From NCBI GenBank assembly GCA_008123405.1, contig VSSA01000006.1, positions 159,141 to 223,140 of the forward strand: a DNA stretch of 64,000 bases. The letters are read 5' to 3'. The translations under genes were made by a program, and so were the position numbers. Shown here piece by piece: positions 18,669 to 26,285 of this stretch. The stretch comes from Nocardioides sp. BGMRC 2183. Lineage in GTDB: Bacteria > Actinomycetota > Actinomycetes > Propionibacteriales > Nocardioidaceae. Positions within the stretch are counted from its first letter, which is position 1. The number at the start of each line of letters is the position of its first letter. Under the pieces are notes generated by a model. That model saw nothing but the letters and a program-made list of their open reading frames with translations. It was not told the origin of the DNA and ran no database searches.

Positions 18669-19804
18669 GCACGCTGAGCATCCGCGGCGGCGTCGATGCC
18701 GCCGGGGCATCACGGGACATCGTGGTGGTGGACGGGGTGATCGCGGCCGAGGATGTCGGGCCCGTCGACGGCGAGGTGCTGGATGCCAGCGGGCTGCGGG
18801 TGCTGCCGGGTTGGCTGGACCTCCAGGTCAACGGGGTCGCCGGGATCGACCTCACCAACGAGCCCGACCGGCTCTGGGAGGCCGGCGTCGCGCTGGCCGG
18901 CTTCGGGGTGACCGGGTTCGTGCCGACGGTGATCACCTCCGCCCCGCGGGCGCGCGCCCGCGCGCTGGAGGTGTTCGCCGCCGGGCCACCCGCGGGATGG
19001 GTGGGCGCGGTGCCGCTCGGGCTGCACTTCGAGGGGCCGATGATCGCCGGGTCCCGCAAGGGCGCGCACCCTGAGCAGTGGCTGCGCGCGCCGGCGCCGG
19101 AGCTGGTGGAGGGCTGGTCGCGCGCCGACGGGGTGCTGATGGCCACGCTCGCCCCCGAGCTCCCCGGCGTCGCAGAGGTGATCGACCTGCTGGTCGGCCG
19201 GGGTGTGCTGGTCTCGGTCGGGCACACCGCGGCGACCGCCGCACAGGTCCTCGACGCGCTCGACCGCGGAGCTCGGATGGTCACCCACCTCGGCAATGCG
19301 ATGCCGCCGATCCAGGCCCGCGAGCCCGGCGCGGCCGGCGTCGCACTGGGCGACCAACGACTCACCGTCGGGCTGATCGCCGACGGCCACCACCTGCACC
19401 GTGCGACGATCATCGGCTACACCAGCGCGCTGGGGCCGCGGCGGACGCTGGCGGTGACCGACTGCACCGCCGCACTGGGGCTGCCCGACGGCGCCACCCG
19501 GCTCGGGGATCAGCACGTGCTGGTCGCCGAGGGCGCGGTGCGGCTCGCCGACGGCACACTGGCCGGCTCCGCCGCTCCGCTCTCGCAGTGCCTGCGCGAG
19601 CTCGCCGCCGCCACCGGGTGGGCGCTGCCCGACGTGGTGGGCACCTGCACCAGCGTCGCCGCCGACCTTCTCGCGGACCCGACGCGGGGCCGGATCACCG
19701 CCGGCGCCCGCGGAGACCTCACGCTCGTCGACGAGGACCTGGAGGTGGTCGCCACCGTCGTCGGCGGTGTCGTCGTCCATCACGCCCCAGGGGGTGGTCG
19801 CTGA
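18665..19804 (+). CDS. nagA: N-acetylglucosamine-6-phosphate deacetylase
   Basis: A 379-residue amidohydrolase that converts GlcNAc-6-P to GlcN-6-P and acetate. Visible motifs: LRVLPGWLDLQVNGVAGIDL, PLGLHFEGPMIAGSRKGAH (metal-binding Glu), VSVGHTAATAAQ and MVTHLGNAMPPIQAREPG (metal His), LIADGHHLHRATI, and the catalytic Asp in LAVTDCTAALGLPDG. Start and stop overlap the neighbours by four and one bases. Confidence 0.94.
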   Translation: MSTLSIRGGVDAAGASRDIVVVDGVIAAEDVGPVDGEVLDASGLRVLPGWLDLQVNGVAGIDLTNEPDRLWEAGVALAGFGVTGFVPTVITSAPRARARALEVFAAGPPAGWVGAVPLGLHFEGPMIAGSRKGAHPEQWLRAPAPELVEGWSRADGVLMATLAPELPGVAEVIDLLVGRGVLVSVGHTAATAAQVLDALDRGARMVTHLGNAMPPIQAREPGAAGVALGDQRLTVGLIADGHHLHRATIIGYTSALGPRRTLAVTDCTAALGLPDGATRLGDQHVLVAEGAVRLADGTLAGSAAPLSQCLRELAAATGWALPDVVGTCTSVAADLLADPTRGRITAGARGDLTLVDEDLEVVATVVGGVVVHHAPGGGR

Positions 19805-20589
19805 TGGAGGTGGTGCCGCTGACTGACGCCGACGAGGTCGGCCGGATCGCTGCGGACGTCGTCGAGACGGTGGTACGTCGCCGGGCCGACGCCGTGCTCG
19901 GGCTGGCCACCGGCTCCACCCCGCTGCCGACGTACCGGGAACTGGTGCGGCGGCACCGGGCGAGCGTGGGGCCGTCGTACGCCCGAGTGCGCTGCTTCAA
20001 CCTGGACGAGTACGTCGGGCTGCCGGCGGGGCATCCGCAGAGCTATCGGGCCACCATCGCGCGCGAGCTCACCGACGACCTCGGGATCGCCCCCGACCGG
20101 GTGCACGGGCCGGATCCCGCGCCGGACGGACTCGCGGATGCGGGCGCACGGTACGAGGCCGCGCTGGAGTCGGCCGGCGGCGTCGACGTGCAGCTGCTCG
20201 GCATCGGCTCCGATGGCCACCTGGCCTTCAACGAGCCCGGCTCCTCACTCGGCTCGCTGACCCGGATCAAGACGCTGACCGAGCAGACCCGGCGGGACAA
20301 CGCCCGCTTCTTCGGCTCTCTCGACGACGTGCCGCGGCACGTGCTGACCCAGGGTCTGGGCACCATCCTGCGGGCGCGGCACCTGCTGCTGATCGCGACC
20401 GGGGCAGGGAAGGCCGAGGCACTGGCTGCCGCCGTGGAGGGACCGGTGTCGGCGTCCTGCCCGGCCTCGGTGCTGCAGCACCATCCCCATGTCACGGTGC
20501 TGGTCGACGAGGCCGCGGCCGGTCGGTTGGAGCGGCGCGACCACTACCGCGAGGTGTACGACGCCAAGCCGGCGTGGCAGGGACTGTGA
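19804..20589 (+). CDS. nagB: Glucosamine-6-phosphate deaminase
   Basis: A 261-residue isomerase/deaminase giving fructose-6-phosphate and ammonia, the link from the amino-sugar operon to glycolysis. Motifs: VLGLATGSTPLPTYRELV (phosphate binding), VRCFNLDEYVGLPAGHPQSY (catalytic Asp), VQLLGIGSDGHLAFNEPGSS. It is the last gene of the operon. Its TGA stop is also the first three bases of the inverted-repeat arm at 20587, and the convergent xthA stops 21 bases further on. Confidence 0.95.
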   Translation: MEVVPLTDADEVGRIAADVVETVVRRRADAVLGLATGSTPLPTYRELVRRHRASVGPSYARVRCFNLDEYVGLPAGHPQSYRATIARELTDDLGIAPDRVHGPDPAPDGLADAGARYEAALESAGGVDVQLLGIGSDGHLAFNEPGSSLGSLTRIKTLTEQTRRDNARFFGSLDDVPRHVLTQGLGTILRARHLLLIATGAGKAEALAAAVEGPVSASCPASVLQHHPHVTVLVDEAAAGRLERRDHYREVYDAKPAWQGL

Positions 20590-20603
20590 GCCTCGATGCT
20601 GAG
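20587..20603 (+). repeat. Left arm of 17-bp inverted repeat around xthA
   Basis: TGAGCCTCGATGCTGAG, the exact reverse complement of 21423-21439, 819 bases away. It overlaps the nagB stop codon. The first 11 bases recur at the border of the palindromic element at 53958. Confidence 0.85.
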
Positions 20604-20610
20604 CACCGAA

Positions 20611-21399
20611 TCAGTCCAGGTCGACGACGACCGGCGCGTGGTCCGACGGGTTCGTTGCGCCCCGGGCAGGGTCGCGCTCCTCGGTGTCGATGAAGGCGCC
20701 GGTGACCCGGTCGGCGAAGGCCGGGGAGCCGAGCACGTAGTCGATACGTAGCCCGCGGTTCCGCTCGAAGCGCTGCCGGTAGTAGTCCCAGTAGGTGTAG
20801 ACGCCGGGGCCAGGGCAGTGTGGCCGCACCACGTCGACGTACCCGTCGTCGAGGAAGGCCGCGAAGGCAGCACGCTCGGGTGGAGTGACGTGCGTGGACT
20901 TCGCGAACTGGGTGATGTCGAAGACGTCCTCGTCCGTGGGACACACGTTCCAGTCACCGACGAGCGCGGTCGGCGCGTCCAGCCAGTCGCCGGCGGCCTC
21001 ACGGAGCCGGGCCAGCCAGTCGAGCTTGTAGACGTAGTGCGGGTCGTCCGGCTTGCGGCCGTTGGGCACGTAGAGACTCCAGATCCGCACGCCGCCGCAA
21101 GTCGCGCCGATCGCCCGAGCCTCGGCGGCGACCGGGTCGCCCCAACCCGGCATGCCAGGGAAGCCGACCTGGACGTCCTCGAGTCCGACGCGGCTGATCA
21201 GCGCGACGCCGTTCCACTGGTTGTAACCGGCCGCGGCGATCTCGTAGCCGGCGCTCTGCAGCCCCATCAGCGGCAGTTGGTCCTCGCGGGCCTTGGTCTC
21301 CTGGAGGGCCAGAACGTCGATCTGGTGTCGGCTCAGCAGCTCCTCGACCCGGTCGATCCGGGAGCGCAGTGAGTTCACGTTCCAGGTGGCGATCCGCAT
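20611..21399 (-). CDS. xthA: Exodeoxyribonuclease III
   Basis: A 262-residue ExoIII/APE1-type enzyme for base-excision repair (AP endonuclease, 3'-5' exonuclease). Motifs: MRIATWNVNSLRSRIDRVEE, VLALQETKA (metal Glu), WSLYVPNGRKPDDPHYVYKL, ALVGDWNVCPTDEDVFD, LRIDYVLGSPAFAD and the catalytic His in TNPSDHAPVVVDLD. A TACCGT hexamer six bases before the ATG suggests a leaderless message. The gene is transcribed against the nag operon and is enclosed by a 17-bp inverted repeat. Confidence 0.95.
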   Translation of the reverse strand: MRIATWNVNSLRSRIDRVEELLSRHQIDVLALQETKAREDQLPLMGLQSAGYEIAAAGYNQWNGVALISRVGLEDVQVGFPGMPGWGDPVAAEARAIGATCGGVRIWSLYVPNGRKPDDPHYVYKLDWLARLREAAGDWLDAPTALVGDWNVCPTDEDVFDITQFAKSTHVTPPERAAFAAFLDDGYVDVVRPHCPGPGVYTYWDYYRQRFERNRGLRIDYVLGSPAFADRVTGAFIDTEERDPARGATNPSDHAPVVVDLD

Positions 21400-21405
21400 C
21401 CGGCA

Positions 21406-21411
21406 ACGGTA
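21406..21411 (-). promoter_or_regulatory. -10 hexamer TACCGT of a probable leaderless xthA mRNA
   Basis: Read on the minus strand, TACCGT is followed by six bases and the xthA ATG, with no ribosome binding site between. Confidence 0.5.
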
Positions 21412-21422
21412 TCGGCGTCCGA

Positions 21423-21439
21423 CTCAGCATCGAGGCTCA
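21423..21439 (-). repeat. Right arm of 17-bp inverted repeat around xthA
   Basis: CTCAGCATCGAGGCTCA, the reverse complement of 20587-20603. It lies just upstream of the xthA promoter. Confidence 0.85.
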
Positions 21440-21550
21440 GGTCGCTGCAGAGCCAGGAGTGTGCGCATTTGTGAAGCAAGGATTTCCTTGCTGATCGCGG
21501 AAATGCGCGGTTCTGATGGGGTTTCCATCTCGGGAACGAAAGGATCTTTC

Positions 21551-22375
21551 ATGCGTCACCACATCAGCCGGATCGCGTTCGCCTCCGGCGCCTGCCTGGT
21601 CGCCGCGCTGGCCGGAGCCAGCGTCAGCGCCACGGGAGCACCTGCCAGCGAGGATGGCGAGGCGCCTACCTTCAAGGAGTTCAAGGCGGCGACCTACCGC
21701 GACGCCGACGGGCAGTACATCGTGAACGGCGACGAGCCGCTGAAGAACACCCGCCAGCTCAAGAAGTTCTACAACGCGATGGTCGCGCAGCAGCAGACCC
21801 CGGAGAACGGGCTGGTGGTCAACACCGTGAACGGCGTCGACGACGCCTGGTCGGACAGTGAGGTCGGCGCGCTCAGCTACTGCGTGAGCGACGACTTCGG
21901 TGGCGACCACGCGGCGATGGTGTCCGCGATGGCCGAGGGGGCGGGGCTCTGGGAGTCGGCGAGCTCGGCGATCGACTTCGTCTACGTCGCGGCCCAGGAC
22001 GGCAACTGCACCACCGGCAACAACGCGGTGACCTTCTCGGTGGAGCCGGTCAACACCACCCAGTACATCGCACGCGCCTTCTTCCCCTCCAGCTCCAAGA
22101 GCGTGCGCAACGTGCTGGTCGACGACTCGATCTGGGACTCGGGCACCTGGGAGCCGGGCGACATCCTCGCTCACGAGCTCGGTCACGCGCTGGGCTTCCG
22201 GCACGAGCACACCCGACCGGAGGCCGGCACCTGCTTCGAGGACAACAACTGGCGGCCGCTGACGCCGTACGACGGGGCGTCGATCATGCACTACCCGCAG
22301 TGCAACGGCTCCTCGGCCGACCTGGAGTTCAGTGCGTACGACGTCGACGGCGTCCAGGAGCTCTACGGCTCCTGA
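21551..22375 (+). CDS. Secreted zinc metalloprotease, M57/astacin-like
   Basis: A 274-residue protein with a signal peptide (RIAFASGACLVAALAGASVS then ATGAPA) and a pro-region. The zinc site HELGHALGFRHEH at about residues 211-223 is the long HExxHxxGxxHE form followed by TRPE, as in astacins and the M57 (PF12388) family of bacterial secreted proteases. The downstream SIMHYPQCNG plays the role of the Met-turn. Four cysteines in the catalytic region could form disulfides. ATG 21551 directly follows GGAACGAAAGGATC. It stands alone, followed by a terminator. Confidence 0.88.
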   Translation: MRHHISRIAFASGACLVAALAGASVSATGAPASEDGEAPTFKEFKAATYRDADGQYIVNGDEPLKNTRQLKKFYNAMVAQQQTPENGLVVNTVNGVDDAWSDSEVGALSYCVSDDFGGDHAAMVSAMAEGAGLWESASSAIDFVYVAAQDGNCTTGNNAVTFSVEPVNTTQYIARAFFPSSSKSVRNVLVDDSIWDSGTWEPGDILAHELGHALGFRHEHTRPEAGTCFEDNNWRPLTPYDGASIMHYPQCNGSSADLEFSAYDVDGVQELYGS

Positions 22376-22389
22376 CGATTGACGCGTGG

Positions 22390-22427
22390 CGGGGTGGCCC
22401 GAATCCGCTGGGATTCGGGGCACCCCG
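22390..22427 (+). terminator. Hairpin terminator after the metalloprotease gene
   Basis: CGGGGTGGCCCGAATCC pairs with GGATTCGGGGCACCCCG, with one mismatch and a GCTG loop region. It lies 14 bases after the protease stop and just before the ychF promoter. Confidence 0.75.
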
Positions 22428-22438
22428 TCGACCAGCCC

Positions 22439-22444
22439 TAGAAT
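22439..22444 (+). promoter_or_regulatory. -10 hexamer TAGAAT of a probable leaderless ychF mRNA
   Basis: TAGAAT is followed by eight bases and the ychF GTG start, with no Shine-Dalgarno sequence. Confidence 0.55.
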
Positions 22445-22452
22445 CGCCCCTC

Positions 22453-23526
22453 GTGGCACTCACCATCGGCATCGTCGGACTCCCCAACGCAGGCAAGTCG
22501 ACGCTCTTCAACGCGCTGACCAAGAACGACGTGCTGGCGGCGAACTATCCGTTCGCCACCATCGAGCCCAACGTCGGCGTCGTCGGGGTCCCCGACAGCC
22601 GCCTCGGCAAGCTCGCCGAGATCTTCGCCAGCGAGCGACAGCTCCCCGCGACGGTGGAGTTCGTCGACATCGCGGGCATCGTCCGCGGCGCATCGCAGGG
22701 TGAGGGCCTGGGCAACAAGTTCCTCTCCCACATCCGGGAGTCGGCAGCGATCTGCCAGGTCACCCGGGTCTTCCGCGACGAGGACGTGACCCATGTCGAC
22801 GGTGAGGTCAACCCCGGCAACGACATCTCCACCATCTCCACCGAACTGATTCTGGCCGACCTGGAGACCGTGGAGAAGGCGGTGGTCCGGCTGGAGAAGG
22901 AGTCGCGCAAGGTCAAGGACCTGGTCGCGAACCTGGAGGCGGCCAAGGCCGCCAAGGAGGCGCTCGAGGCAGGTACGCCGATCATCGCCACCGACATCGA
23001 CCGCGACCTGCTCCGCGAGCTGTCGCTGCTGACCGCCAAGCCGTTCATCTACGTCTTCAACTGCGACAGCGACGAGTTGGCCGACGACGACCTCAAGGCT
23101 CGGATGCGCGAACTCGTCGCCCCCGCCGAGGCGATCTTCCTCGACGCCAAGTTCGAGGCCGAGCTGGTCGAGCTGGACGACGAGGAGGCCGGCGAGTTCC
23201 TGGCCGAGGCTGGGATCGAGGAGCCGGGCCTCGAGGTGCTCGCCCGCGTCGGCTTCGACACCCTCGGACTGCAGACCTACCTGACGGCCGGGCCCAAGGA
23301 GGCCCGTGCCTGGACCATCAGGAAGGGCGCGACCGCGCCCGAGGCCGCCGGCGTCATCCACACCGACTTCCAGAAGGGCTTCATCAAGGCCGAGATCATC
23401 TCCTTCGACGACCTGGTCGCCGCGGGGTCCATGGTCAAGGCCAAGGAGGCCGGGAAGGTCCGGATGGAGGGCAAGGACTACGTGATGGCCGACGGTGACG
23501 TGGTGGAGTTCCGCTTCAACGTGTAG
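22453..23526 (+). CDS. ychF: Redox-regulated ribosome-binding ATPase YchF
   Basis: A 357-residue Obg-family P-loop protein. G1 is GIVGLPNAGKSTLFNAL; G3 region VEFVDIAGIVRGASQGEGLG; NKFLSHIRESAAICQVTRVF is YchF-typical; the C-terminal TGS-like domain shows LTAGPKEARAWTIRKGATAP, AGVIHTDFQKGFIKAEIISF and KDYVMADGDVVEFRFNV. YchF prefers ATP over GTP and binds ribosomes under stress. GTG 22453 gives the standard N terminus; upstream in-frame codons lie in the terminator hairpin. Confidence 0.96.
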   Translation: MALTIGIVGLPNAGKSTLFNALTKNDVLAANYPFATIEPNVGVVGVPDSRLGKLAEIFASERQLPATVEFVDIAGIVRGASQGEGLGNKFLSHIRESAAICQVTRVFRDEDVTHVDGEVNPGNDISTISTELILADLETVEKAVVRLEKESRKVKDLVANLEAAKAAKEALEAGTPIIATDIDRDLLRELSLLTAKPFIYVFNCDSDELADDDLKARMRELVAPAEAIFLDAKFEAELVELDDEEAGEFLAEAGIEEPGLEVLARVGFDTLGLQTYLTAGPKEARAWTIRKGATAPEAAGVIHTDFQKGFIKAEIISFDDLVAAGSMVKAKEAGKVRMEGKDYVMADGDVVEFRFNV

Positions 23527-23535
23527 AGCATTCGG

Positions 23536-24042
23536 ATGCGGATGGTCGAACGGGTCGCTCTGGTCCTCTGGCTCCTGATCCTCGGCGTGGGGCTCTTGGT
23601 GACGCTCCAGCCCGATCGCACGACCGTGAGGCTGAACGCGTGCCTGCCGAACGAGTCCGGCTGTGCTGTCGACGGGTGGCTGGGCGCGAACGCGGCCGGG
23701 CTCTTCGTGACGCTCGCAGCGAGCATGCTCGTGTTTCATGGATGGGCTCGGTGGATGCCGGTGTGGTCCCGCGCGGTCTTCGCCGTGGGCACCGGGATCC
23801 TCTCCGTGGTGACAGGTGTCCTCGTCGTGCTCTACGTTGCCTGGGCCGACTCGACCTGCTTGTATCGGCTCCGCCGTGGCGTTGACGCCCAATGTGGCAC
23901 CCAGGCCCCTTCCTTCTCGTACGCCGAGGTCTGGCCGACGTGGGCGGTGGGCGGGGCCGTCGTGGCCGCAGCGGGGATCGGGGTGATCGCATGGCGTTCG
24001 TGGCGTGCCGACGGCGCTCCTGGGAACCGCCGACCCAGCTGA
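23536..24042 (+). CDS. Hypothetical four-helix membrane protein
   Basis: A 168-residue protein starting nine bases after ychF. Hydrophobic segments: VALVLWLLILGVGLLVTL, AAGLFVTLAASMLVFHGWA, AVFAVGTGILSVVTGVLVVL and VGGAVVAAAGIGVIAW. Two pairs of cysteines (ACLPNESGC and CLYRLRRGVDAQC) fall between helices on what should be the same side and could form disulfides. No family recognised. Confidence 0.6.
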   Translation: MRMVERVALVLWLLILGVGLLVTLQPDRTTVRLNACLPNESGCAVDGWLGANAAGLFVTLAASMLVFHGWARWMPVWSRAVFAVGTGILSVVTGVLVVLYVAWADSTCLYRLRRGVDAQCGTQAPSFSYAEVWPTWAVGGAVVAAAGIGVIAWRSWRADGAPGNRRPS

Positions 24043-24101
24043 CAACCGTGCACATGCCGATTGACGCCGCGCGTATCAACAGCCACAGATCGAACGACTC
24101 A

Positions 24102-24381
24102 TTGACCATCGTCCGGTCTAGCCCGATTCTCGCCGACGAGATCCAACGGTGCCAGGATCGCGTTTCGGTAGGTCAGGACGTGTCTTCGGCATCAGTCGGC
24201 GGTGGCCAACAGCCACCGATACCCCGGTGTGATCGTTCCGCTTCAACGTCTTGTCGAGGCGGCTGCGCGTCGTGCGAAGGCCCGCCTCCGCGCTGAAGCC
24301 GACGTGCTGGCTGCCGACGAGGACGACCGAGCCGAAGCCGTCGAGGTCTTGCGCGACATGGAGTCGCTGCGTGCGTGGTGA
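24102..24381 (+). pseudogene. MazE-like ribbon-helix-helix antitoxin, apparently split by a short insertion
   Basis: Two pieces in different frames look like one antitoxin. From TTG 24102 the frame reads LTIVRSSPILADEIQRCQDR, like the beta strand and first helix of a ribbon-helix-helix domain, then runs into unrelated sequence. In the +1 frame from about 24235 comes VPLQRLVEAAARRAKARL, then EADVLAADEDDRAEAVEVLR and MESLRAW, a second helix plus an acidic toxin-binding tail, ending at 24381 and overlapping mazF by 11 bases. Removing about 73 bases between the GTT at 24162 and the GTT at 24235 joins them in frame. GTG 24229 could still give a 50-residue peptide carrying only the tail. Confidence 0.55.
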
Positions 24382-24685
24382 CGTCTTCCGCCTCAACGCA
24401 CCTCGAGACACGCGAGGCCATGAGCGGGCAGGGAGGCGATATGCAGTCGTCGTGCAGGCTGACGAGCTCGCGCTGCTTTCGACCTGGCTGGTGGCACCGA
24501 CGTCGACGTCGGCACGGCCGGCCACGTTTCGTCCGGAGATCGAGATCGACGGTCGTCGGACCAAGGTGCTTGCCGAGCAGGCGAGTGCTGTCGATCCGCA
24601 CCGCCTCGGCGAGCAGGTTGGGCACCTGGGGTTCGACGAACTGCGCGCAGTGGACGCCGCACTGCGGTTAGTGATGAGCCTATGA
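24371..24685 (+). CDS. MazF-family toxin (endoribonuclease)
   Basis: A 104-residue protein from GTG 24371: RGDVFRLNAPRDTRGHERAG then RRYAVVVQADELALLSTWLV, matching the MazF/PemK pattern RGDVW...GxEQxGxRPavVvs. KVLAEQASAVDPHRLGEQVG, GHLGFDELRAVDAALRLVM is the usual C-terminal helix region. It would cut mRNA when free of antitoxin. The usual Glu-Gln of the GxEQ loop is Glu-Arg here. Start overlaps the antitoxin remnant by 11 bases; the stop overlaps the convergent gene at 24680. Confidence 0.78.
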   Translation: MRGDVFRLNAPRDTRGHERAGRRYAVVVQADELALLSTWLVAPTSTSARPATFRPEIEIDGRRTKVLAEQASAVDPHRLGEQVGHLGFDELRAVDAALRLVMSL

Positions 24686-25147
24686 CGAGGTTGGCCCCAT
24701 ATCGCCCCTGCCCGGCGGCAAGAGCGCGTGGTCGACGTGCTTGAAGATCGGAGCGCCGCGGATGCACAGCCCCCAGAAGAGCAGGCGGTCGCAGTCAGAG
24801 CATGCTAGGTAGCTGACGATCGTGTACTTCGTGTCGGCGGCGAACAGGTCGAGCATGTCGACCAGTGGCACGTCGCCTGCCACCTCGCGCATCCGTCCGG
24901 CGGCGACACGCTCCTGCAGGGCGTTCGTGGTGGCAGCGATGTCGATGTCATGCGGAGGTGCTCCGCCCGAGCGGACGAGCGCCGCGTCGCAGGTCGGGCA
25001 CTCCGCTGCGGCCGCCCCCGTCACGATGTCGCCGCCGGCCGGGGCAGGTCGATCATCGATTTCCGCGAGCCGGGTGACGCTTGTGAGAGTCGGCGGGATG
25101 TGAGGGGCAAGGTCAACGCTCCTCGGGAACGAGCGCCGCCGCGACAT
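24680..25147 (-). CDS. Hypothetical protein with two Cys pairs (possible zinc ribbon)
   Basis: A 155-residue protein. Two CxxC pairs, ECPTCDAALV at about residue 50 and LACSDCDRLLFWGLC at about 120, could form one zinc site. The middle region is mostly helical. Start ATG 25147 lies inside the upstream gene (35-base overlap); a GTG at 25024 would avoid the overlap and keep both Cys pairs. No family recognised. It may be co-transcribed with the gene at 25113. Confidence 0.55.
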   Translation of the reverse strand: MSRRRSFPRSVDLAPHIPPTLTSVTRLAEIDDRPAPAGGDIVTGAAAAECPTCDAALVRSGGAPPHDIDIAATTNALQERVAAGRMREVAGDVPLVDMLDLFAADTKYTIVSYLACSDCDRLLFWGLCIRGAPIFKHVDHALLPPGRGDMGPTSS

Positions 25148-25541
25148 CTCCGTCCGGCAGCAGCAGGCGCGCGACCTCGGCTCGTTCCTCGTCGTCGGAC
25201 TCGTCCTCCCAGAGGTCAGTGAGCAGATCGCGCACCACGCCGGCGAAGTCGGGCCAGATCGTCCACGGCTCCTCCTCCTCGGCGTCCCACTGCACGAACG
25301 AACCGTCGGCGGCGGAGAAGACCGTCACGGTCCCGCACGTCCACAGCGGGACGAGATCCTCGCGGCCGGACGTGGCGACGATCGCCGACGCGGGTCCGTC
25401 GGGCGACGGCGACACCCGCTCGGTCCGGTACCAGAGGGCCGAGTGCACCGCATCGCCGCCGCGCGTAGCGATCTCGACGACGGCGCTGGGCAGACCGCGT
25501 GCACGGATGCGCTCGGCGAGGTCGGACATTCCGGACTCCAT
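25113..25541 (-). CDS. Hypothetical acidic cytosolic protein
   Basis: A 142-residue protein from ATG 25541, chosen because TAGGCT lies seven bases upstream as a likely -10 of a leaderless message. The sequence is rich in Asp, Glu and Trp (VQWDAEEEEPWTIWPDFAGV, LLTDLWEDESDDEERAEVAR) and has the look of SUKH/SMI1 or immunity-type proteins, but I cannot assign a family. It is divergent from the YdeI-like gene at 25632. Confidence 0.6.
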   Translation of the reverse strand: MESGMSDLAERIRARGLPSAVVEIATRGGDAVHSALWYRTERVSPSPDGPASAIVATSGREDLVPLWTCGTVTVFSAADGSFVQWDAEEEEPWTIWPDFAGVVRDLLTDLWEDESDDEERAEVARLLLPDGDVAAALVPEER

Positions 25542-25548
25542 GTCAGCG

Positions 25549-25554
25549 AGCCTA
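25549..25554 (-). promoter_or_regulatory. -10 hexamer TAGGCT before the gene at 25541
   Basis: On the minus strand TAGGCT is followed by seven bases and ATG 25541, the same spacing as for several other genes in the window. Confidence 0.5.
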
Positions 25555-25619
25555 GATGTTCCGCTCACGCTTTCCCGCTCTGCCCGATCCACCGTCAGCC
25601 CAATGTCGGCGACCGCCCT

Positions 25620-25625
25620 TAGCCT
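25620..25625 (+). promoter_or_regulatory. -10 hexamer TAGCCT before the YdeI-like gene
   Basis: TAGCCT is followed by six bases and ATG 25632 without a ribosome binding site; probable leaderless message. Confidence 0.5.
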
Positions 25626-25631
25626 CCGACC

Positions 25632-26285
25632 ATGGCGATCCCACTGCCCGAACTACTCGTCTCCGACCCGGCCGCGTTGCGGGCGTGGCTCGAAGAGCAC
25701 CATGCGACCTCACCTGGCGTGCGGCTCGTGTTGACCAAGAAGGGTGGCTCGGCGACGACCATCACGTGGGCGAGTGCTGTCGAGGAGTTGCTGTGCTTCG
25801 GCTGGATCGACGGTCAGGCCGGCAAGCGCGACGACGACAGCTACACCGTGCGCATCACCCCGCGCCGCCCCAAGGGCAGCTGGTCGCAGCGCAACGTCGC
25901 GCTCGTGGCGGAGCTCGAGGAGCAGGGGCGGATGACCGACGCCGGGCGCGCCGCGGTCGACGCTGCGCGCGCCGACGGGCGATGGGACGCGGCGTACGCA
26001 GGTCCGGCGACCCGCCGAGCGCCCGACGATCTGGCCGCAGCGATCGCGGCGGAGCCGGACGCGCAGGCGATGTACGACGTGCTGACGAGCGCCAACCGGT
26101 TCGCGCTGATCCATCGCGTCGAGAGCATGAAACGAGCCGAGAGCCGGGCTCGTAAGATCACCGAGATGGTGGAGATGTTGGCGCGCGGCGAGACCCCTCA
26201 CCCCCAGAAGGCCGGCCACCCCGGCCTGGCGGGCCAGCACGGTGACGCCCAGCCCGGCGACGTCCAGCAGCAGGGTCTCTCGTGA
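25632..26285 (+). CDS. YdeI/OmpD-associated family protein
   Basis: A 217-residue protein with the YdeI pattern: LRAWLEEHHATSPGVRLVLT, ITWASAVEELLCFGWIDGQA, YTVRITPRRPKGSWSQRNVA and, in the C-terminal OmdA domain, a helix before RVESMKRAESRARKITEMVE. Members have been linked to stress or bacteriocin tolerance, but the biochemical function is unknown. The last 25 residues (HPQKAGHPGLAGQHGDAQPG) look like a low-complexity extension. The stop overlaps the next GTG start by four bases. Confidence 0.85.
   Translation: MAIPLPELLVSDPAALRAWLEEHHATSPGVRLVLTKKGGSATTITWASAVEELLCFGWIDGQAGKRDDDSYTVRITPRRPKGSWSQRNVALVAELEEQGRMTDAGRAAVDAARADGRWDAAYAGPATRRAPDDLAAAIAAEPDAQAMYDVLTSANRFALIHRVESMKRAESRARKITEMVEMLARGETPHPQKAGHPGLAGQHGDAQPGDVQQQGLS

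Noticed and set aside
22438-24045. 535-codon minus-strand open frame over ychF
   Set aside because: Antisense to a conserved GTPase-family gene; no recognisable domain.
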